Part shown: piece by piece, positions 47,274 through 58,956 of the stretch | Position numbering within the stretch: the stretch's first letter is position 1 | Layout: each line of letters opens with the position of its first letter | NCBI RefSeq assembly: GCF_000264995.1 | Contig: NW_006767435.1 | Coordinates: 550,042-614,041, forward strand | DNA from: Punctularia strigosozonata HHB-11173 SS5 | Taxonomy: Eukaryota; Basidiomycota; Agaricomycetes; Corticiales; Punctulariaceae | Direction of reading: 5' to 3' | DNA: 64,000 bases | Made by a program: the position numbers and the translations under genes | The notes under the pieces: model-generated | Told to the model about the DNA's origin: nothing | Database searches by the model: none | What the model saw: only the letters and a program-made list of their open reading frames with translations

Positions 47274-48317
47274 TCAGACGACTGACATTCCCATCAGTAC
47301 CATGAGCGTGCCGAGGTAAGGTAAAAACTCACGAAGGACGGCGTTGATGCAGCCATCGTTCTCTGGATTGTTCGTGATTTGAGCGTACTTCCCAAACACG
47401 ACCTTGCCACCTGCGGTGACCATGCCCAGCTCCGATACGTTGACCTCAATTACGGTTCCTTTTGTGAGAACACCGAGCTGTGTATACATCGGTGATTGCG
47501 GATTCTTCTTGACACCGAGGATTTGAAGCTGGAACGTCGCTTTCAAATCGGCTAACCGCAAGATCAGTTGCACGCAATTCCTCGACACGAATTAAGGCAA
47601 AACTCACGATGCGTTACATTAGCCTTCTTGTACCGCAGCGCCATCGGCCTGACGAACCGCTCCATCTTCACCGGTTTGCGCGTGAAGCCCTCTCCGACAA
47701 ACGTCGCCTTCGTGACCATCCGCTTCCAGCTCTTGCTCTTGCTCTTTCCGGTTCGCATCACCTTGAACATCTCGTCCTCCGCGATGCCTCGGACCTTGGG
47801 CAAGGGCACGGCATACTTTGCCGCCTTCTCCTTCCGCTTCTCTTTGATCGCCGACGAGAGCGCCTTCGCATCCCTCTGGCCTTCTCGGTCGAGCAGGTAT
47901 GCGGGAAGGGCACCCTCTGGCGCAGATGTATCCGCCTGTTTGACGTTCCTCTCGTCGTGCGCCTTGAGCGTCTTTTTCATCTGGACCTTCTGCGCATGGC
48001 GCTTGGCGTGAAGGAGTTTCGCCTTGATACCGAATGTCTTCTGCGCTATCGCGGAGGCTTTGTGAGATTCACGGGCCTCGCGCTTGCGTCTTGAGATAAA
48101 GTTAAGAGGACGAAGTTAGATATTACGAGCTGTACTTACTTGCGCTCGTAGTAATCTAACCGCCGCCCATGGCGCTTAATGTGCTCCTCAATGTACTCGT
48201 TCTATTCCACGTTAGACAAATTCCAAACAGCGTATATTGCGCAAGCATACCTGAGGCTAGATGAGGAGAAGAACGTCAGACTCTTGTTACTGATCGACCC
48301 AATGCGGGACTCACCAT
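47274..48317 (-). CDS. NSA2: NSA2 60S ribosome-assembly factor, with 3-nt first exon and 6-nt microexon
   Basis: Nucleolar factor needed for 27S pre-rRNA processing. The first coding exon is just ATG (complement of 48315-48317) followed at once by a gt donor. The second is a 6-nt exon (48251-48256, complement CCTCAG = Pro-Gln) between ag and gt signals. The third begins at 48201 with [19 protein letters not shown]. The joined start [12 protein letters not shown] matches yeast NSA2 (MPQNDYIERHIK). Conserved blocks include [50 protein letters not shown] and [19 protein letters not shown] final intron (about 47282-47328) restores the usual C-terminus AVLLV. Without that intron the frame reads on into a longer tail. 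Confidence 0.93.
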
Positions 48318-48468
48318 GGCAGGAGTAAAGGAGACTTTTGCGGCACGTGCTTCGGTCAGTGACTGCAACGCCCGCCACTCTACCACGCGCGGCGCAATGA
48401 TCCACGTATTACACGTCCGCCGCATATCCTTGTCCTAACGCCAGATTCCCCCCTTCTTTGCACCTGCT

Positions 48469-49446
48469 ATGTGGCAAGACAACCACGCATACGCTGCATC
48501 CTCGTCACAAAACTCCTACTACCCGCAACCCGGACCTTCGCAAGGCGTACCGCTCCAGTTCTACTCTCCAGGTCCTAGCGCGGCGGGTGTGGCTGATCCC
48601 AATGCATTCTACCCTGCTGCACGCTCCTCGCTGGAGGGAAACATGGCTCAGGGCGCCGTTGGTGGTAGCATGGCGCCGCAGTACGGAGGCAACATCCAAC
48701 CGGTCGGCCCGTGGTGGACCGCGTTCGGGACCGGCGGGTTCGAAGGAGAGCCGCCGTTACTAGAGGGTGAGCGCTCTCGTGTGCGCGTTTCTGGAACTGC
48801 TGAACCGATGCAGCATAACCGAAGAACTCGGCATCAACTTTACGCATATACGAGCCAAGTCCATGACCGTGCTCAATCCGTTCGGACGCGTAGACGAGCA
48901 TATAATGGACGACGCGGATTTGGCGGGACCCTTACTTTTCATTCTCTGCTTTGGAATGTTTCTACTTCTAGTGAGTATCACTATTCCTCCTAGGCGTACG
49001 CTGCAACTTACGTTCTCGTGAACAGTCCGGAAAGCCGCAATTCGGATATATCTACGGTGTTGGGCTTCTGGGCTCCATGTCCGTCTATATGCTATTAAAT
49101 CTCATGTCCGAGACCGGAATAGACGCATACCGCGTCGTCTCGGTGCTTGGTTACTGTCTACTGCCCATGGTCGGCGTGGGCGCTGTGAGCGTTATGGTAA
49201 CACTCGAGTACGTGTTTGTTCTTGCCCGTTCTGTACTCAGTGCGTCTGATGACCACCTTCTGCAGTGGACTGCTGGGTTCCATACTATCAATAATCTCGA
49301 TTGCTTGGTGCACGTATGCGGCATCTGGGATATTCGTCGCCGTGCTACGCATGTCCGACCAGAGGCTGCTGGTGGCATACCCCGTTGGGCTGCTCTACGG
49401 TTGTTTCGCGCTACTGAGCGTATTCCACGTTGGTGGTAAGAAATGA
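48469..49446 (+). CDS. YIP1: YIP1-family Golgi membrane protein
   Basis: Multi-pass protein of ER-to-Golgi traffic that binds Rab GTPases of the Ypt1/Ypt31 type. The start MWQDNHAYAASSSQN is at 48469. The N-terminus is Gln/Pro/Ser/Tyr-rich and cytosolic, with GPWWTAFGTGGFEGEPPLLE just before the first intron. The conserved block ELGINFTHIRAKSMTVLNPF (with DEHIMDDADLAGP) is the YIP1 signature. Membrane helices include FILCFGMFLLL, YGVGLLGSMSVYMLL, LGYCLLPMVGVGAVSVM and further ones, with a last HVGGKK. Introns lie near 48769-48818, 48971-49023 and 49208-49265. Divergent from NSA2 with 151 bp between starts. The next gene starts 91 bp after its stop. Confidence 0.92.
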
Positions 49447-49537
49447 TAGGATATGAGGACTTTTGCATCCGTGTTCCATCAATCGAATGCGGTCCTGTAA
49501 TTCGGAATAGAGTTAGATCACTGAGTCACACTCTGCT

Positions 49538-52031
49538 ATGTCGCATCGCCATGTCTTCAACTTCGCTCTTGCCACGATCCCTCATGTTCCCGGGCCCGCT
49601 GCTGAGCGCGAGTCGATTACAAGGATGGACTCGGTTTTTCGCCCTGGGTACCCAGTTCCGAGTACGCAAACACGGATAGATGCTTTAGACAATGTTAGCA
49701 CTTCATCTTCTACACCGCGCCCTCATTGATTATGGGCGCGTTTAGCACTTGGACTTGCTTCCTCGCCATGACCCAACATTCCGGCCGCTCCTGCGCGCCC
49801 TCAGCCAGTTGTGCGGCGAAAGTGGACTGTTACCAACGTCATACGAACTGCCGGGACTCGTGAAAAGAGATGAAGACGAGGCGTATTCCGTAGGCGGCTT
49901 CGCTGATGTTTGGCGGGGGACACATGAAGGTGTTTCCGTTGCGCTCAAGGTCATACGTCTACATGCCGGAGATCGCGAGAAAGTGAAGAAGGTGAGTCCA
50001 GTTTAGTGCTTGCTACCGGCCTCTCCACAATCTCATCGTCGTACAGGTGTTCTGCAGGGAAGCAGTATTTTGGAAGCGTCTCTCGCATGCGAACATCGTG
50101 CCGTTCCTCGGCGTGTCTCCTCGGTTTCACTTATGTATTGTGGCAGAGTGGATGGAGTACGGAGACGTGGTGTCCTTTCTCAAGCAGTTTCCTCTTGCGG
50201 ATCGGAGGCATCTGGTTCGTCTGCCGTGCAACCTGCCGACAATTTTCGTCTCACATTCCAATCTGAAGGTCCTCGACATCACTCGGGGGCTACATTACAT
50301 GCACACGAACGGCATAATACATGGCGATGTCAAGGCAGTGAGTGAGCCAATGTACAGGACCGTCCGAGTGTTCACCCTATGCGAAGCGAAACATTCTTGT
50401 GGATGGACAACAACGCGCTCGTTTGGGTGATTTTGGTTTAGCTACTACCGTCATCGGGACAGAGACTCTTGCCTCGTTCACGGAGACTTCTGCAAATCGC
50501 GGCAGCCTGCGTTATATGGCGCCGGAACTATTGGACCATACAGTGGAATCCGTTACTCTAACAACCAAGACAGACGTTTATGGATACGGAATGGCATTGT
50601 GGGAGGTATGGAGGTGTCAACTTTCCCGTCAGCTTGTTCTGACCCTTAATACAGATATTTGACGGGCGGATTCCTTTTCATGATGTTCGAATCGACTACG
50701 TCGTGGTCTTGAAGGTTAAGGATGGCGTGCGACCATCCCGTCCCACCAGTGCTCGAGACCTAGGCCTAGATGACGATCTTTGGGAATTGATCGAGACATG
50801 CTGGGCTTCTGATCCAGCTCAACGACCTTCTATGCTGGGTATTCTACAACGGCTTTTCCCTGATGCTCTGCATGGTCTGTACATGATATCATCACTTGGT
50901 GTGATGAACTGACCATAGCGCGCAGGACTTGAATCCAGCCCCAGCGCCCTAGTTGATGGCACGCTACACGCGCGCGCCACAGTACACATACCGCCTATCC
51001 GCTATATTCCACACGTAGCAGCACCTTCGAACGCTGAAGAAGTGGCACCGATGCAATCTGCGCCCAGTCTAGGCGCCTCGGTGATTTCCATGCACGAACC
51101 CGCAGGGGTGCAAACGAAGCAGTTGCGGGGCCATACAGGGATTGTGTGGTCCGTTGCATTTTCACCTGATGGTTCGCGTATCGCTTCGGGCTCGGGAGAC
51201 GGTACAATCCGCGTCTGGGAAGTGGACACTGGGGAGCCTGTAAACCGGCCATTTCGGGGACATGCAAATGACGTTAACTCTATAGCGTTCTCCGTTGACG
51301 GGACGCATCTCTGCTCAGGCTCGAAGGATGGGACGGTCAGACTCTGGAACGTGGCGACAGGCATGCAAGTCGGGATGACTCTGCGGGAGGACACGGGCGT
51401 TCTGTCTCTCGCATTCCCCGGTGTCCTGTCCGTTACATTCGCTCCCGATAGCTGGTGCGTCGCTCTCGGAACGGGCGAGGGCACAATCCGTCTTCGGAAT
51501 ATGCAAACCGGCACGGCCGTAGGGACGCCTCTGCGAGCGCACGCCGGCGCCGTCTACTCCCTCGCATTCTCACCCGACGGCGAGCGGATCGTTTCCGGAT
51601 CGCGCGATGGTACCGCCCGGATTTGGGATGCACAGACAGGTCAGCCCGTGGGTGACCCATGCGAAGGTCACGGATCGGCGGTCAGGGCTGTCGCGTACTC
51701 GCCGGACGGGAAGCGTATCGTCTCGGGAGCGTACGACGATACCCTTCGGGTGTGGGATGCTGATACGGGGTGGTTGCTGCTGGGCCCGTTGCAGGGGCAC
51801 ACGGCGGACGTCAATGGCGTCGCGTTCTCGCCGGACGGCAGGCGCATCGTGTCCTGCTCGGACGACGGGACTATCCGGATATGGGACGCGGAGACGGGGC
51901 AACCTGTGCAGAGCCCTTTGCGGGGACACCTGAAGAATGTTTCGTGCGTCGCGATTTCGCCGGATGGGTGTCACATCGTCTCGGGCGGGTACGATAACCT
52001 AGTTATCCTCTGGAATATACAGCTTGATTGA
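49538..52031 (+). CDS. Protein kinase (TKL-type) fused to a seven-repeat WD40 propeller
   Basis: The proposed start is [16 protein letters not shown] (49538). An intron near 49696-49747 leads to [18 protein letters not shown]. The kinase part has a glycine loop [15 protein letters not shown] lysine, [15 protein letters not shown] (HGD in place of HRD, frequent in fungal TKL kinases), LGDFGLAT and MAPELLD. The last kinase helix [19 protein letters not shown] is joined by an intron (about 50877-50933) to [12 protein letters not shown] and on into WD repeats from 51120. Seven WD40 units follow: [32 protein letters not shown], a degenerate third, [62 protein letters not shown]. The stop is at 52029-52031. 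Two separate genes remain possible, because no ATG-free test was done. Confidence 0.75.
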
Positions 52032-52517
52032 CTCCGACACTGCTTATCCGAGTGTGATGATGGAGGGTGGTGGTGGGATACACTCACGTCGGGTCAGATC
52101 CAACTTGTGACCACCCAGCATGAGGGCGACCATAGTACTGATCAACGCCTGAGTGTATCCGAACCAAAGAGATAGGGCGCACGAAAGTGTCGCAACTACT
52201 CGGTGGTGCCTGAAGAGAACATCTGCGGTTGTCTCAACAGCCATCCGACCTGTTCGGCGGCGCTGGGTCACGACGTTGGACAAGTCCGCAGCTGGCTCAG
52301 CATGGCTCTGGCTGGCTACGCGCCATCCCCACACCTCGTCGGTCATGCAATGCAATGCCGACTACGAAGCTGCGGGCGTTGATCCGTATATATGCCCGGT
52401 ACAGCGCTATCGCATAGCCTTCGTCGCCGAAGCTTATTTCACAGGCCATATAAGTAGGTCACCATGTGAGACCGGTATATCAACGCTTTCACGTCTAAGC
52501 TTGCCTATCGAGAAGAG
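52032..52517. other. Gene-free intergenic stretch of 486 bp
   Basis: Tandem gap between the kinase-WD40 and GRDP genes. It must hold the terminator of one and promoter of the other; no motif of note was seen. Confidence 0.5.
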
Positions 52518-55235
52518 ATGGCAGCGGCACCACCGGCGTATACCACCGACGCTTCCCTGGCAAACGCATCCAGCGCCTCGGACTCGAGCGACGCGGCAAC
52601 ACGCCCATCGGATGCTCCGCCGAGCTATCACTTCCCAACCGCTTTCACCATCGGTTCGAAGAAACTCGATAACCCTCTCGTGGACGTTCCGGAGCTGAAA
52701 GTGCACTTGGATTTGCTTGGCGCCTTCTATGTGCTGAAGAATGCAGTGAGCTCTGGAGTCGACGAGCGTCTGCCTCAGCCTGTCCGCGCCTTGGCCGAAC
52801 CTGAACAACGATGGGGTTGGTTTGTGTCCCTGGCAGTCGAGAGGTTCCGATATCAAACCATTGCATCATACACCTCTTGCTAAACTGCATATGACCCTGA
52901 CAGATTCCAGCGCTGGCTATACGACGTGAAGGCAACGCCTCTGGACTCGTGGGTAGAGCAAGAAGTGCCGCCGCTTGACGTCTGGATGGTCTGGCACGCC
53001 TACCTCCTAAACCCGGCGTGAGCCCACCAGACCATCCGCAACAGTCTTACAGCCTACTGACAGTGCTCTTCCCGGCAGCTGGTACGCCGAAGATTGCACG
53101 AGGCTGCCGATCATGGCCCCGCTCAAGAAGCTTCGTGATCGTTTCCTGCCAGCACTGGTACGTTTATACGTCTACATTATACAAGTTACTTCTGATGGTT
53201 CATGCGTACAGGCCAGAATAGGCGATCCGTTCACTTATCGCCCATCGCCTGAGCGGGCGGATTTCTGGCTGAAGCGTACAGGCACCCCCTTCGATCCTCT
53301 TGACGCCTGCTCCGCCCTCGTTGACAGGGAGGTCCAGTGTCCCAAGTGTGGCACTGTGGTAGTGATACGTGAGTTTCAGCTTCGGCAGACATTGGTCATG
53401 CTGACGAAAGGCTGCGTACCTCAGCCTATATCGATGCGGACGGAACAGGATATGCACAACAGAACTTCAAGGTTGCATGTCGGTCGAAAGACTGCAACTT
53501 CGAAATAACGAAGGAAACGTTGGCGGTTCAGAAGTTCATGAACAACCTCGCGATTGACCTACAAGATGCCAAGCAACTAGGTTACGAGATTTACATGGCG
53601 TGCGTACATATCCGCGACACGTGTTGCTTGGACATGAGCTCGAGCTAAACGTCGTTCTAGTGGATCGTTGCGCACAAGTACGGAGTCCAAGGATACAGCA
53701 CGGGCTCACAATGTCAAAATCCGGCTCCTCCTCAATCCCGTGTACAGGCACTTGCAGGACATGGGCAAGAAGACGCCAGAGGAGCGTAAGGCGGCCCTGG
53801 ACGCGGTTGCGAAATCTCATGACTTCAAGATGATTCGTGTGCGGGCGTTCGCGGGCTCCAAGATGCCTGGCATGATCAAATTGTACTACTCCACTCACAA
53901 TCAGCCAGTCACAATGAACACTGAACCACGCATTGGACAGGTTGGGCAGGATTGCGTCGGCGTACGTTGACGACCGTCCGTTCTCGGTCGAGCTAGTTGG
54001 CGCGGTATGCGTGTCGTCGGCGTCTCATTGGCCCGCGGACTGTTGATTATCATTCGCTCTAGGTTCTGCGGCAAGGATCGTTCGTGGACAAGATGCATGC
54101 TCTGGGGTGGACGAATCCGGACTACTTCAGAAGCGCCGATGACGAAGTCGTGCTCAAGCATTGCATAGCGCGGTATCATGCGTAGGTCCACCGATACGTT
54201 TGCACGTTCGGATGGAGAGCCCTCATGCATCGATGATAGATTCCTCGATCTGATGGCTCACTCGCCTGCGGGTTTCTTCGTTCCGACGTTGGATATTGAC
54301 CTGGCCTGGCATACACATCAGCTCAAAGCGGACAAGTACCACGTCAATTGCATGACTTTTGTGGGCCGACATATTGACCAGTGCGTGAAAGTGGCTCCAT
54401 TCTGATATTCATGCTCACTCTGCCTGTAGCGATGACAAGGTGGAGGAGAACAGGCTCGCAAACTCCTTCGATCTCACTTGTCGGGCCTGGAAGGTTAGCA
54501 CCACATTCAGACACTGTGTATTGTGCGAGCCTGGCTTCTCAAGCTTTGCCCCCCGCCCCCACCTAGTCGCGTTTCGGTATTCCATATATGCACTGCGGAT
54601 GTCCTGTCCCCGGTGACACCATAGGCCAGAAGATGTCTCGGTTGACCAAGCACGTCCTCTCGGGTTCGTCGACAGAGGTCCACTCGGACTCGCCTCTCGT
54701 CCCTCCGTCGCATCCGGAGGCGCTCGCGAGCACGCACCCGAGCGACCACAACGCGGTATACTCCTTCACACACAGGGTCTCGAGCGAGGCCGCGCGCACG
54801 AAGCGCAGACTGAAGCTCGAGAAACGCCAGCAGCGCGAGAAGGGAGCGGCGGACGAGAAAGCTCGCGCGTGGCAGCATGAACCTGCGTTCTTGGTGCCGG
54901 TGCCGCTTTGGTACGGCTATGCGCCGTGCGCGGGGTATGCTGGGGTCGTCAATTCGGCTACTTGGGTGCGTAACGCTGTGCCTACGATTAGTCGAACCGA
55001 TGCTGATGCATAGTAAATTAGGGGGCGGGGGCCTGCGCAGTAGGGGCAGGGGCCTGTGGTGTAGGAGGATGTGCTGGAGGAGGTGGATGCGGAGGAGGAG
55101 GTGGATGCGGCGGGGGCGGAGGTTGTGGAGGAGGTGGAGGATGCGGTGGTGGCGGTGAGTGCTTTTTGCGAAGCTTTACACGTTGCTCAATATATAAACG
55201 TACTAGGAGGGTGCGGAGGCGGAGGCGGCTCCTGA
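52518..55235 (+). CDS. Glycine-rich-domain-containing protein (GRDP/DUF1399)
   Basis: Unknown molecular function; the family is shared by plants and fungi. The start MAAAPPAYTTDASLAN is at 52518, with a Ser/Ala/Pro-rich N-terminus. Blocks PLDVWMVWHAYLLNP, APLKKLRDRFLPAL, a Cys motif CPKCGTVV then CRSKDCNFEI (possible metal site), KFMNNLAIDLQDAKQLGYE, KTPEERKAALDAVAKSH, and the signature TLDIDLAWHTHQLKADKY then VGRHIDHDDKVEENRL follow in family order. A basic helix (RRLKLEKRQQREK) precedes WYGYAPCAGYAG. The C-terminal tail, over three exons, is nearly all Gly, Cys and Ala with GGGGC-type repeats and ends with GGGGGS and stop TGA at 55233-55235. At least nine introns, one of them in the tail near 55150-55205. 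Confidence 0.83.
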
Positions 55236-55714
55236 GGCGCTGTTCATCTCGGTTACCGAATCCCTTTCTAGGTATGCAGGAGCTTCGCAGAGCTTTACTT
55301 GATTGTTTGTAACAAGAAGGGTGAAGTGAAGGAGGTGCGGCTACGTTGCCAAATGGAGATCTATTTTACTGCCTGCGGATATATCATAGCCCCTTAACCT
55401 TGATGTTTCATCAGGTCAAATGCATCTATATCAACGTTCATTTCTTCTGTATGAGCACTCGTGGACTGTGTATAAACACCATTTATATCAGCCAATTGGT
55501 AGAAGTACATGCATGCAGCAAATTCTATGGAGATGGGAACAGCTATGCTGTGGCGGGTATTACGGGAGCACGGGTACATAGCATAATCTACGGGAGAAGG
55601 AATGTTGGTGATGATATGACCATGAGACTTCCTCTATGCACTATGTTGGGAATCCCAATATATGGTACAACCGGATCGCCGAGGAGTGATAATGGGGGCA
55701 GTGGCGGGGATCGA
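55236..55714. other. Intergenic stretch between convergent genes
   Basis: About 480 bp between two gene ends that face each other. It is slightly AT-rich near 55360-55500, as expected for 3' UTR/terminator. No feature identified. Confidence 0.45.
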
Positions 55715-57947
55715 TCATGCGCGAGATAGAGGTAATTGGCTGGAAGCCGACCCAGACGATGACGTGTGCGCATGCGACCAACGCTCTCTTTGAGGCGCGT
55801 ATGAGCCGCGGGCGTATGTCATCTCCTGTGCGGCGCTGTGTCGCTGGGAGTGCGTGGCGGTAGTGGGAGTGTTCGGCAATGTGTCGAGGTCATCTTCCAT
55901 CCGCGCATTGCGTAACGAACCCAAGCCATCCTCCAATCCTGCGAGAGATGCCGGGGGCAGCGATCTGTTGCTCTGCTTCTCGAGGATAGATCCCACGGGT
56001 GTGGACTGCTCGCTGCTCGCTCGCCGTCTCCGGAACACCACGTCGATCATGTTCCATACGATGTTGAAGAACATGACGACGACCGCCACCGAGAATATGA
56101 CGGCGATGACGATCCCGATGGCGACACGCGGAATGGCGTCCACGGCGATAGACTCGATGAAGGCGATCATGAGTCCAGCGCACACGAAGCGCACCACGGC
56201 GAAGAATGTAGCGAACACGTCGCTCCGCCGCGTCTTCTGTGGTTTGGCTGCGATCGTGCTGACGAGCACCAGCAACTCGATGGCGATCAGGAAGATCAAC
56301 TGCGTTTGGCCGTGTCCGTGCCCGAAAGCGATGACGGCCGACTTCGCCAGGGCGGCGAATAGCAGAGGGAAGGAGAAGAACCACCGCTCCGCGCGATAGA
56401 TGGCGTAAAGCGGGCCGTATGAGCGGAGGTGTTCGGTGTGGGAGTGAAGAGCGAGGGGACCCTCAGACCTAGCCAGGCGAAGGGTGGCGAATGCTGCCCA
56501 GAAGACACCGGCGAAGACCCATGCGATAAGGAAGACGGAAAGGAGAATGGACAACCATGAGTCACTGAGGGTCCATTGGTAGAAGGCAAAGATGGTGACG
56601 GGTAAGAATGATATCAATGCCTGCGAGATGCCGAGTGAGATGTGGTTCCACACACAAATCGCCGTACTCACCACTCGAAGAGACCAGGATTTGATGATGG
56701 ATGGGTATCTATCCTCAACTTCTGCGGCGGCGTTTGACCCTTGCCTACTTGAGCGAGCGAGTAACCGCAGGATGAGGTATCCAAAGCCAAAGCAAGCCAG
56801 CGTGATAACTATGGCGATCAGCGCCGTGATGAAGATGCTATCGAACGCGTTGGCTGTGGCGATACGGCGCGCGTTCACGTAAACTGGAATGCCGGCTTGG
56901 AGAACATTGGACGAGCCGGCCGTGACGGTGGCTACGGCTCGCTTGCCAAACTGGCTGATAGTGCCTATGCCGGAGGAAAGAACGAAGTTATCCTGGCCGA
57001 CGTTGAACGGGCTGAGTTTGCGGTTGACAAACCCAACGGAATCCCCGGTGTCACCGTTCGTTACATGGCCGCCAGTAGCGCTGCGAAGGTTATTGATCGC
57101 CTTCTGAATAGAATGCGAGGGATAGAGTCCCATCGCCCACGCGAAATTCGTGGCATACGAACGGTAGACCAGTGGGTAGTTCAAGGAAAGTAGGGCAGTG
57201 GCGGCGATGGATTGGAAGAGGAACATAAGTTCCACGAGGCGGAAGGGGAGAAGAGCCTCCGGGAGCAACGATTGGAAGATGGAGGGGATCAGGGCGAGAA
57301 TAGCGAGGGCGCCCGTAGCCCACTCCACCGCAGTCTGGTGGGTCGACCAGCCATTCGACAATGTCGCTTGCACACAGGCGACGACATCTTGTGTCGTCGT
57401 TTCTAAGAGCGTGAGCTGCACGAAGGCTTCGAGGTCGGGAATCTTGTATGCGATCCCGGGCAGGTTCGACGCGACGTCAACCGACGACGGAAGAGGTATA
57501 GAGGTGGCTCCAGTGAAGTTGTACGTTGGTAGTGGGCAAAGGAGTCCGTCCAGAATGGAGCACAAATCGATCGTGACATTGACTGGGTGCATCCCATAGA
57601 CGTTGACGAACAAGTTGGCAGAGACATTGAGGTTTGAAACCTATGTCTTCCGTCAGAGCCGGAGACGGCATCGCATGCAGAGGACGACTGACCACGCTAG
57701 CTGCGGAGATGTTGAAACTGATGCTGTTGTTGCTCGCAAAATATGCAACGTCGAATCTTTGAACAAGGAGCGACTCTGGAGGCTCGCAGTATGTTACAGA
57801 AGACGTGACTGCGTAAAGTTGGTGAGCGCCTGAGCTTGTGGCCAAAACGGGCGATCACGCACATAAAGATTCTTCGCGTGCGGCGACGGCCGGGGCACTG
57901 AGCAGGAGAAACGGGAGAAAACGTCGCAGCCGGGCGACAGAAAACAT
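55715..57947 (-). CDS. FLC/TRP-like multi-pass membrane protein
   Basis: Fungal flavin-carrier/Pkd2-type family. The start MFSVARLRRFLPFLLLSA is the complement of 57945-57947 and is a signal peptide (cleavage likely after PAVAA). Joined exons give SGAHQLYAVTSSVTYCEPPES and NVTIDLCSILDGLLCPLPTYN, forming a Cys-containing extracellular ML-like domain. The rest has about nine membrane helices, for example FITALIAIVITLACFGFGYL, LISFLPVTIFAFYQW, ILLSVFLIAWVFAGVFWAAF, LIFLIAIELLVLVSTIAAK, VAIGIVIAVIFSVAVVVMFF. The C-terminal 100 residues are disordered, with Ser/Thr/Pro, and end LPLSRA. One large exon runs 55715-57640; introns lie near 57643-57690 and 57840-57865. Ion-channel or transport activity is suggested by the family, not shown. 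Confidence 0.85.
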
Positions 57948-58956
57948 CTTGGAGGGCGTGAAAGTAAGAAGAGAACGGACGGCAGGGGGATGCTGTTGGG
58001 GCCATAAATAATGGAGTGAGCACAGGCGTGCGACAGGCATTGTTCTGTACGAGGCGCGTACCGTCGCTATTGTTCCCGTTTTACGTAACCGCGCCGTCCC
58101 GAGGGTTGTTCTCTGTCGTTCCGTTGGTCGTGTGTCCCGCGCGCTGTTCTGCAATGCAGGCAAGGCTATGTAAGACGTCGGTGGAAGGAGAGCGCGTGGT
58201 GAAGGGCAGGACCAAGAATTTATGGGGGATAAGTTACGGCCATCGGCTCGGCCTGCGGATAAAGCCACTTCGGCGTTAGTCACGTCAGCCCTCGTCAGCA
58301 TCCACTGCCCGCCTCAGGCCATCTCCTGCATCATCGCGCACCACCGGTCCACTGCCCGACCCGTGTTCCAACTGTTTCCACCATTCTTAGCTCCAACAGC
58401 GCCTCGGTGCAAACATCTGGACCCCCGCCACGAGGCCACCCGCAGGCCTCACCTGAGGATGAGATTGCACGCGCACGCAGATCACACGCGGACTGATAAG
58501 CACGCACACGCAGGCACACGCCTGCCTTCAGTGCCCGGGCATACTAAACTGCGGCGGAAGCAACGGCGTTCTCATCTTGATCTTGCCTTGATGCTGGGCG
58601 GATGAAATGCACAGCGATGGGTGTTTCCGTTTCGCTGCGTTCCGACGCGCCGCGCGGCATAGACTGTACCTTTAGATAGATTCAAGAACAATGGCACACG
58701 GATGAAATGGAAACATGTAAAAAAAGTCGGGTGCATCGTTCCGAAAGGGCTACGGTCGTTCACCGGGCCGCGTAGACGATTGATTGTGGTGCGAAGCGGA
58801 TGCCAGCGCAGCAGCGGGCGCTTGGTCTGCGAGTAGAGTTCACGGCGCCTTCAAGTGGGCGCCTATTTGCCCACACGTCCGGGTCCTGCCGACGACGCTC
58901 TAACGCAACAAATTCCCGTTCACCTGAACCTCCCCAATACCAGCTCGTCACCGACG
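57948..58956. promoter_or_regulatory. Shared upstream region of FLC/TRP and OSCP genes
   Basis: About 1 kb between divergent starts. Open frames of up to 127 codons in it are not recognised and are G+C-driven. CA-rich repeats occur near 58470-58520. Which part is promoter is unknown. Confidence 0.4.

Noticed and set aside
55055-55160. G-rich simple repeat taken as a microsatellite
   Set aside because: It keeps one open frame across exons and fits the Gly/Cys tail of the GRDP protein.
58222-58605. 127-codon frame in the FLC/OSCP spacer
   Set aside because: High-GC spacer with repeats; no homology and no start context.
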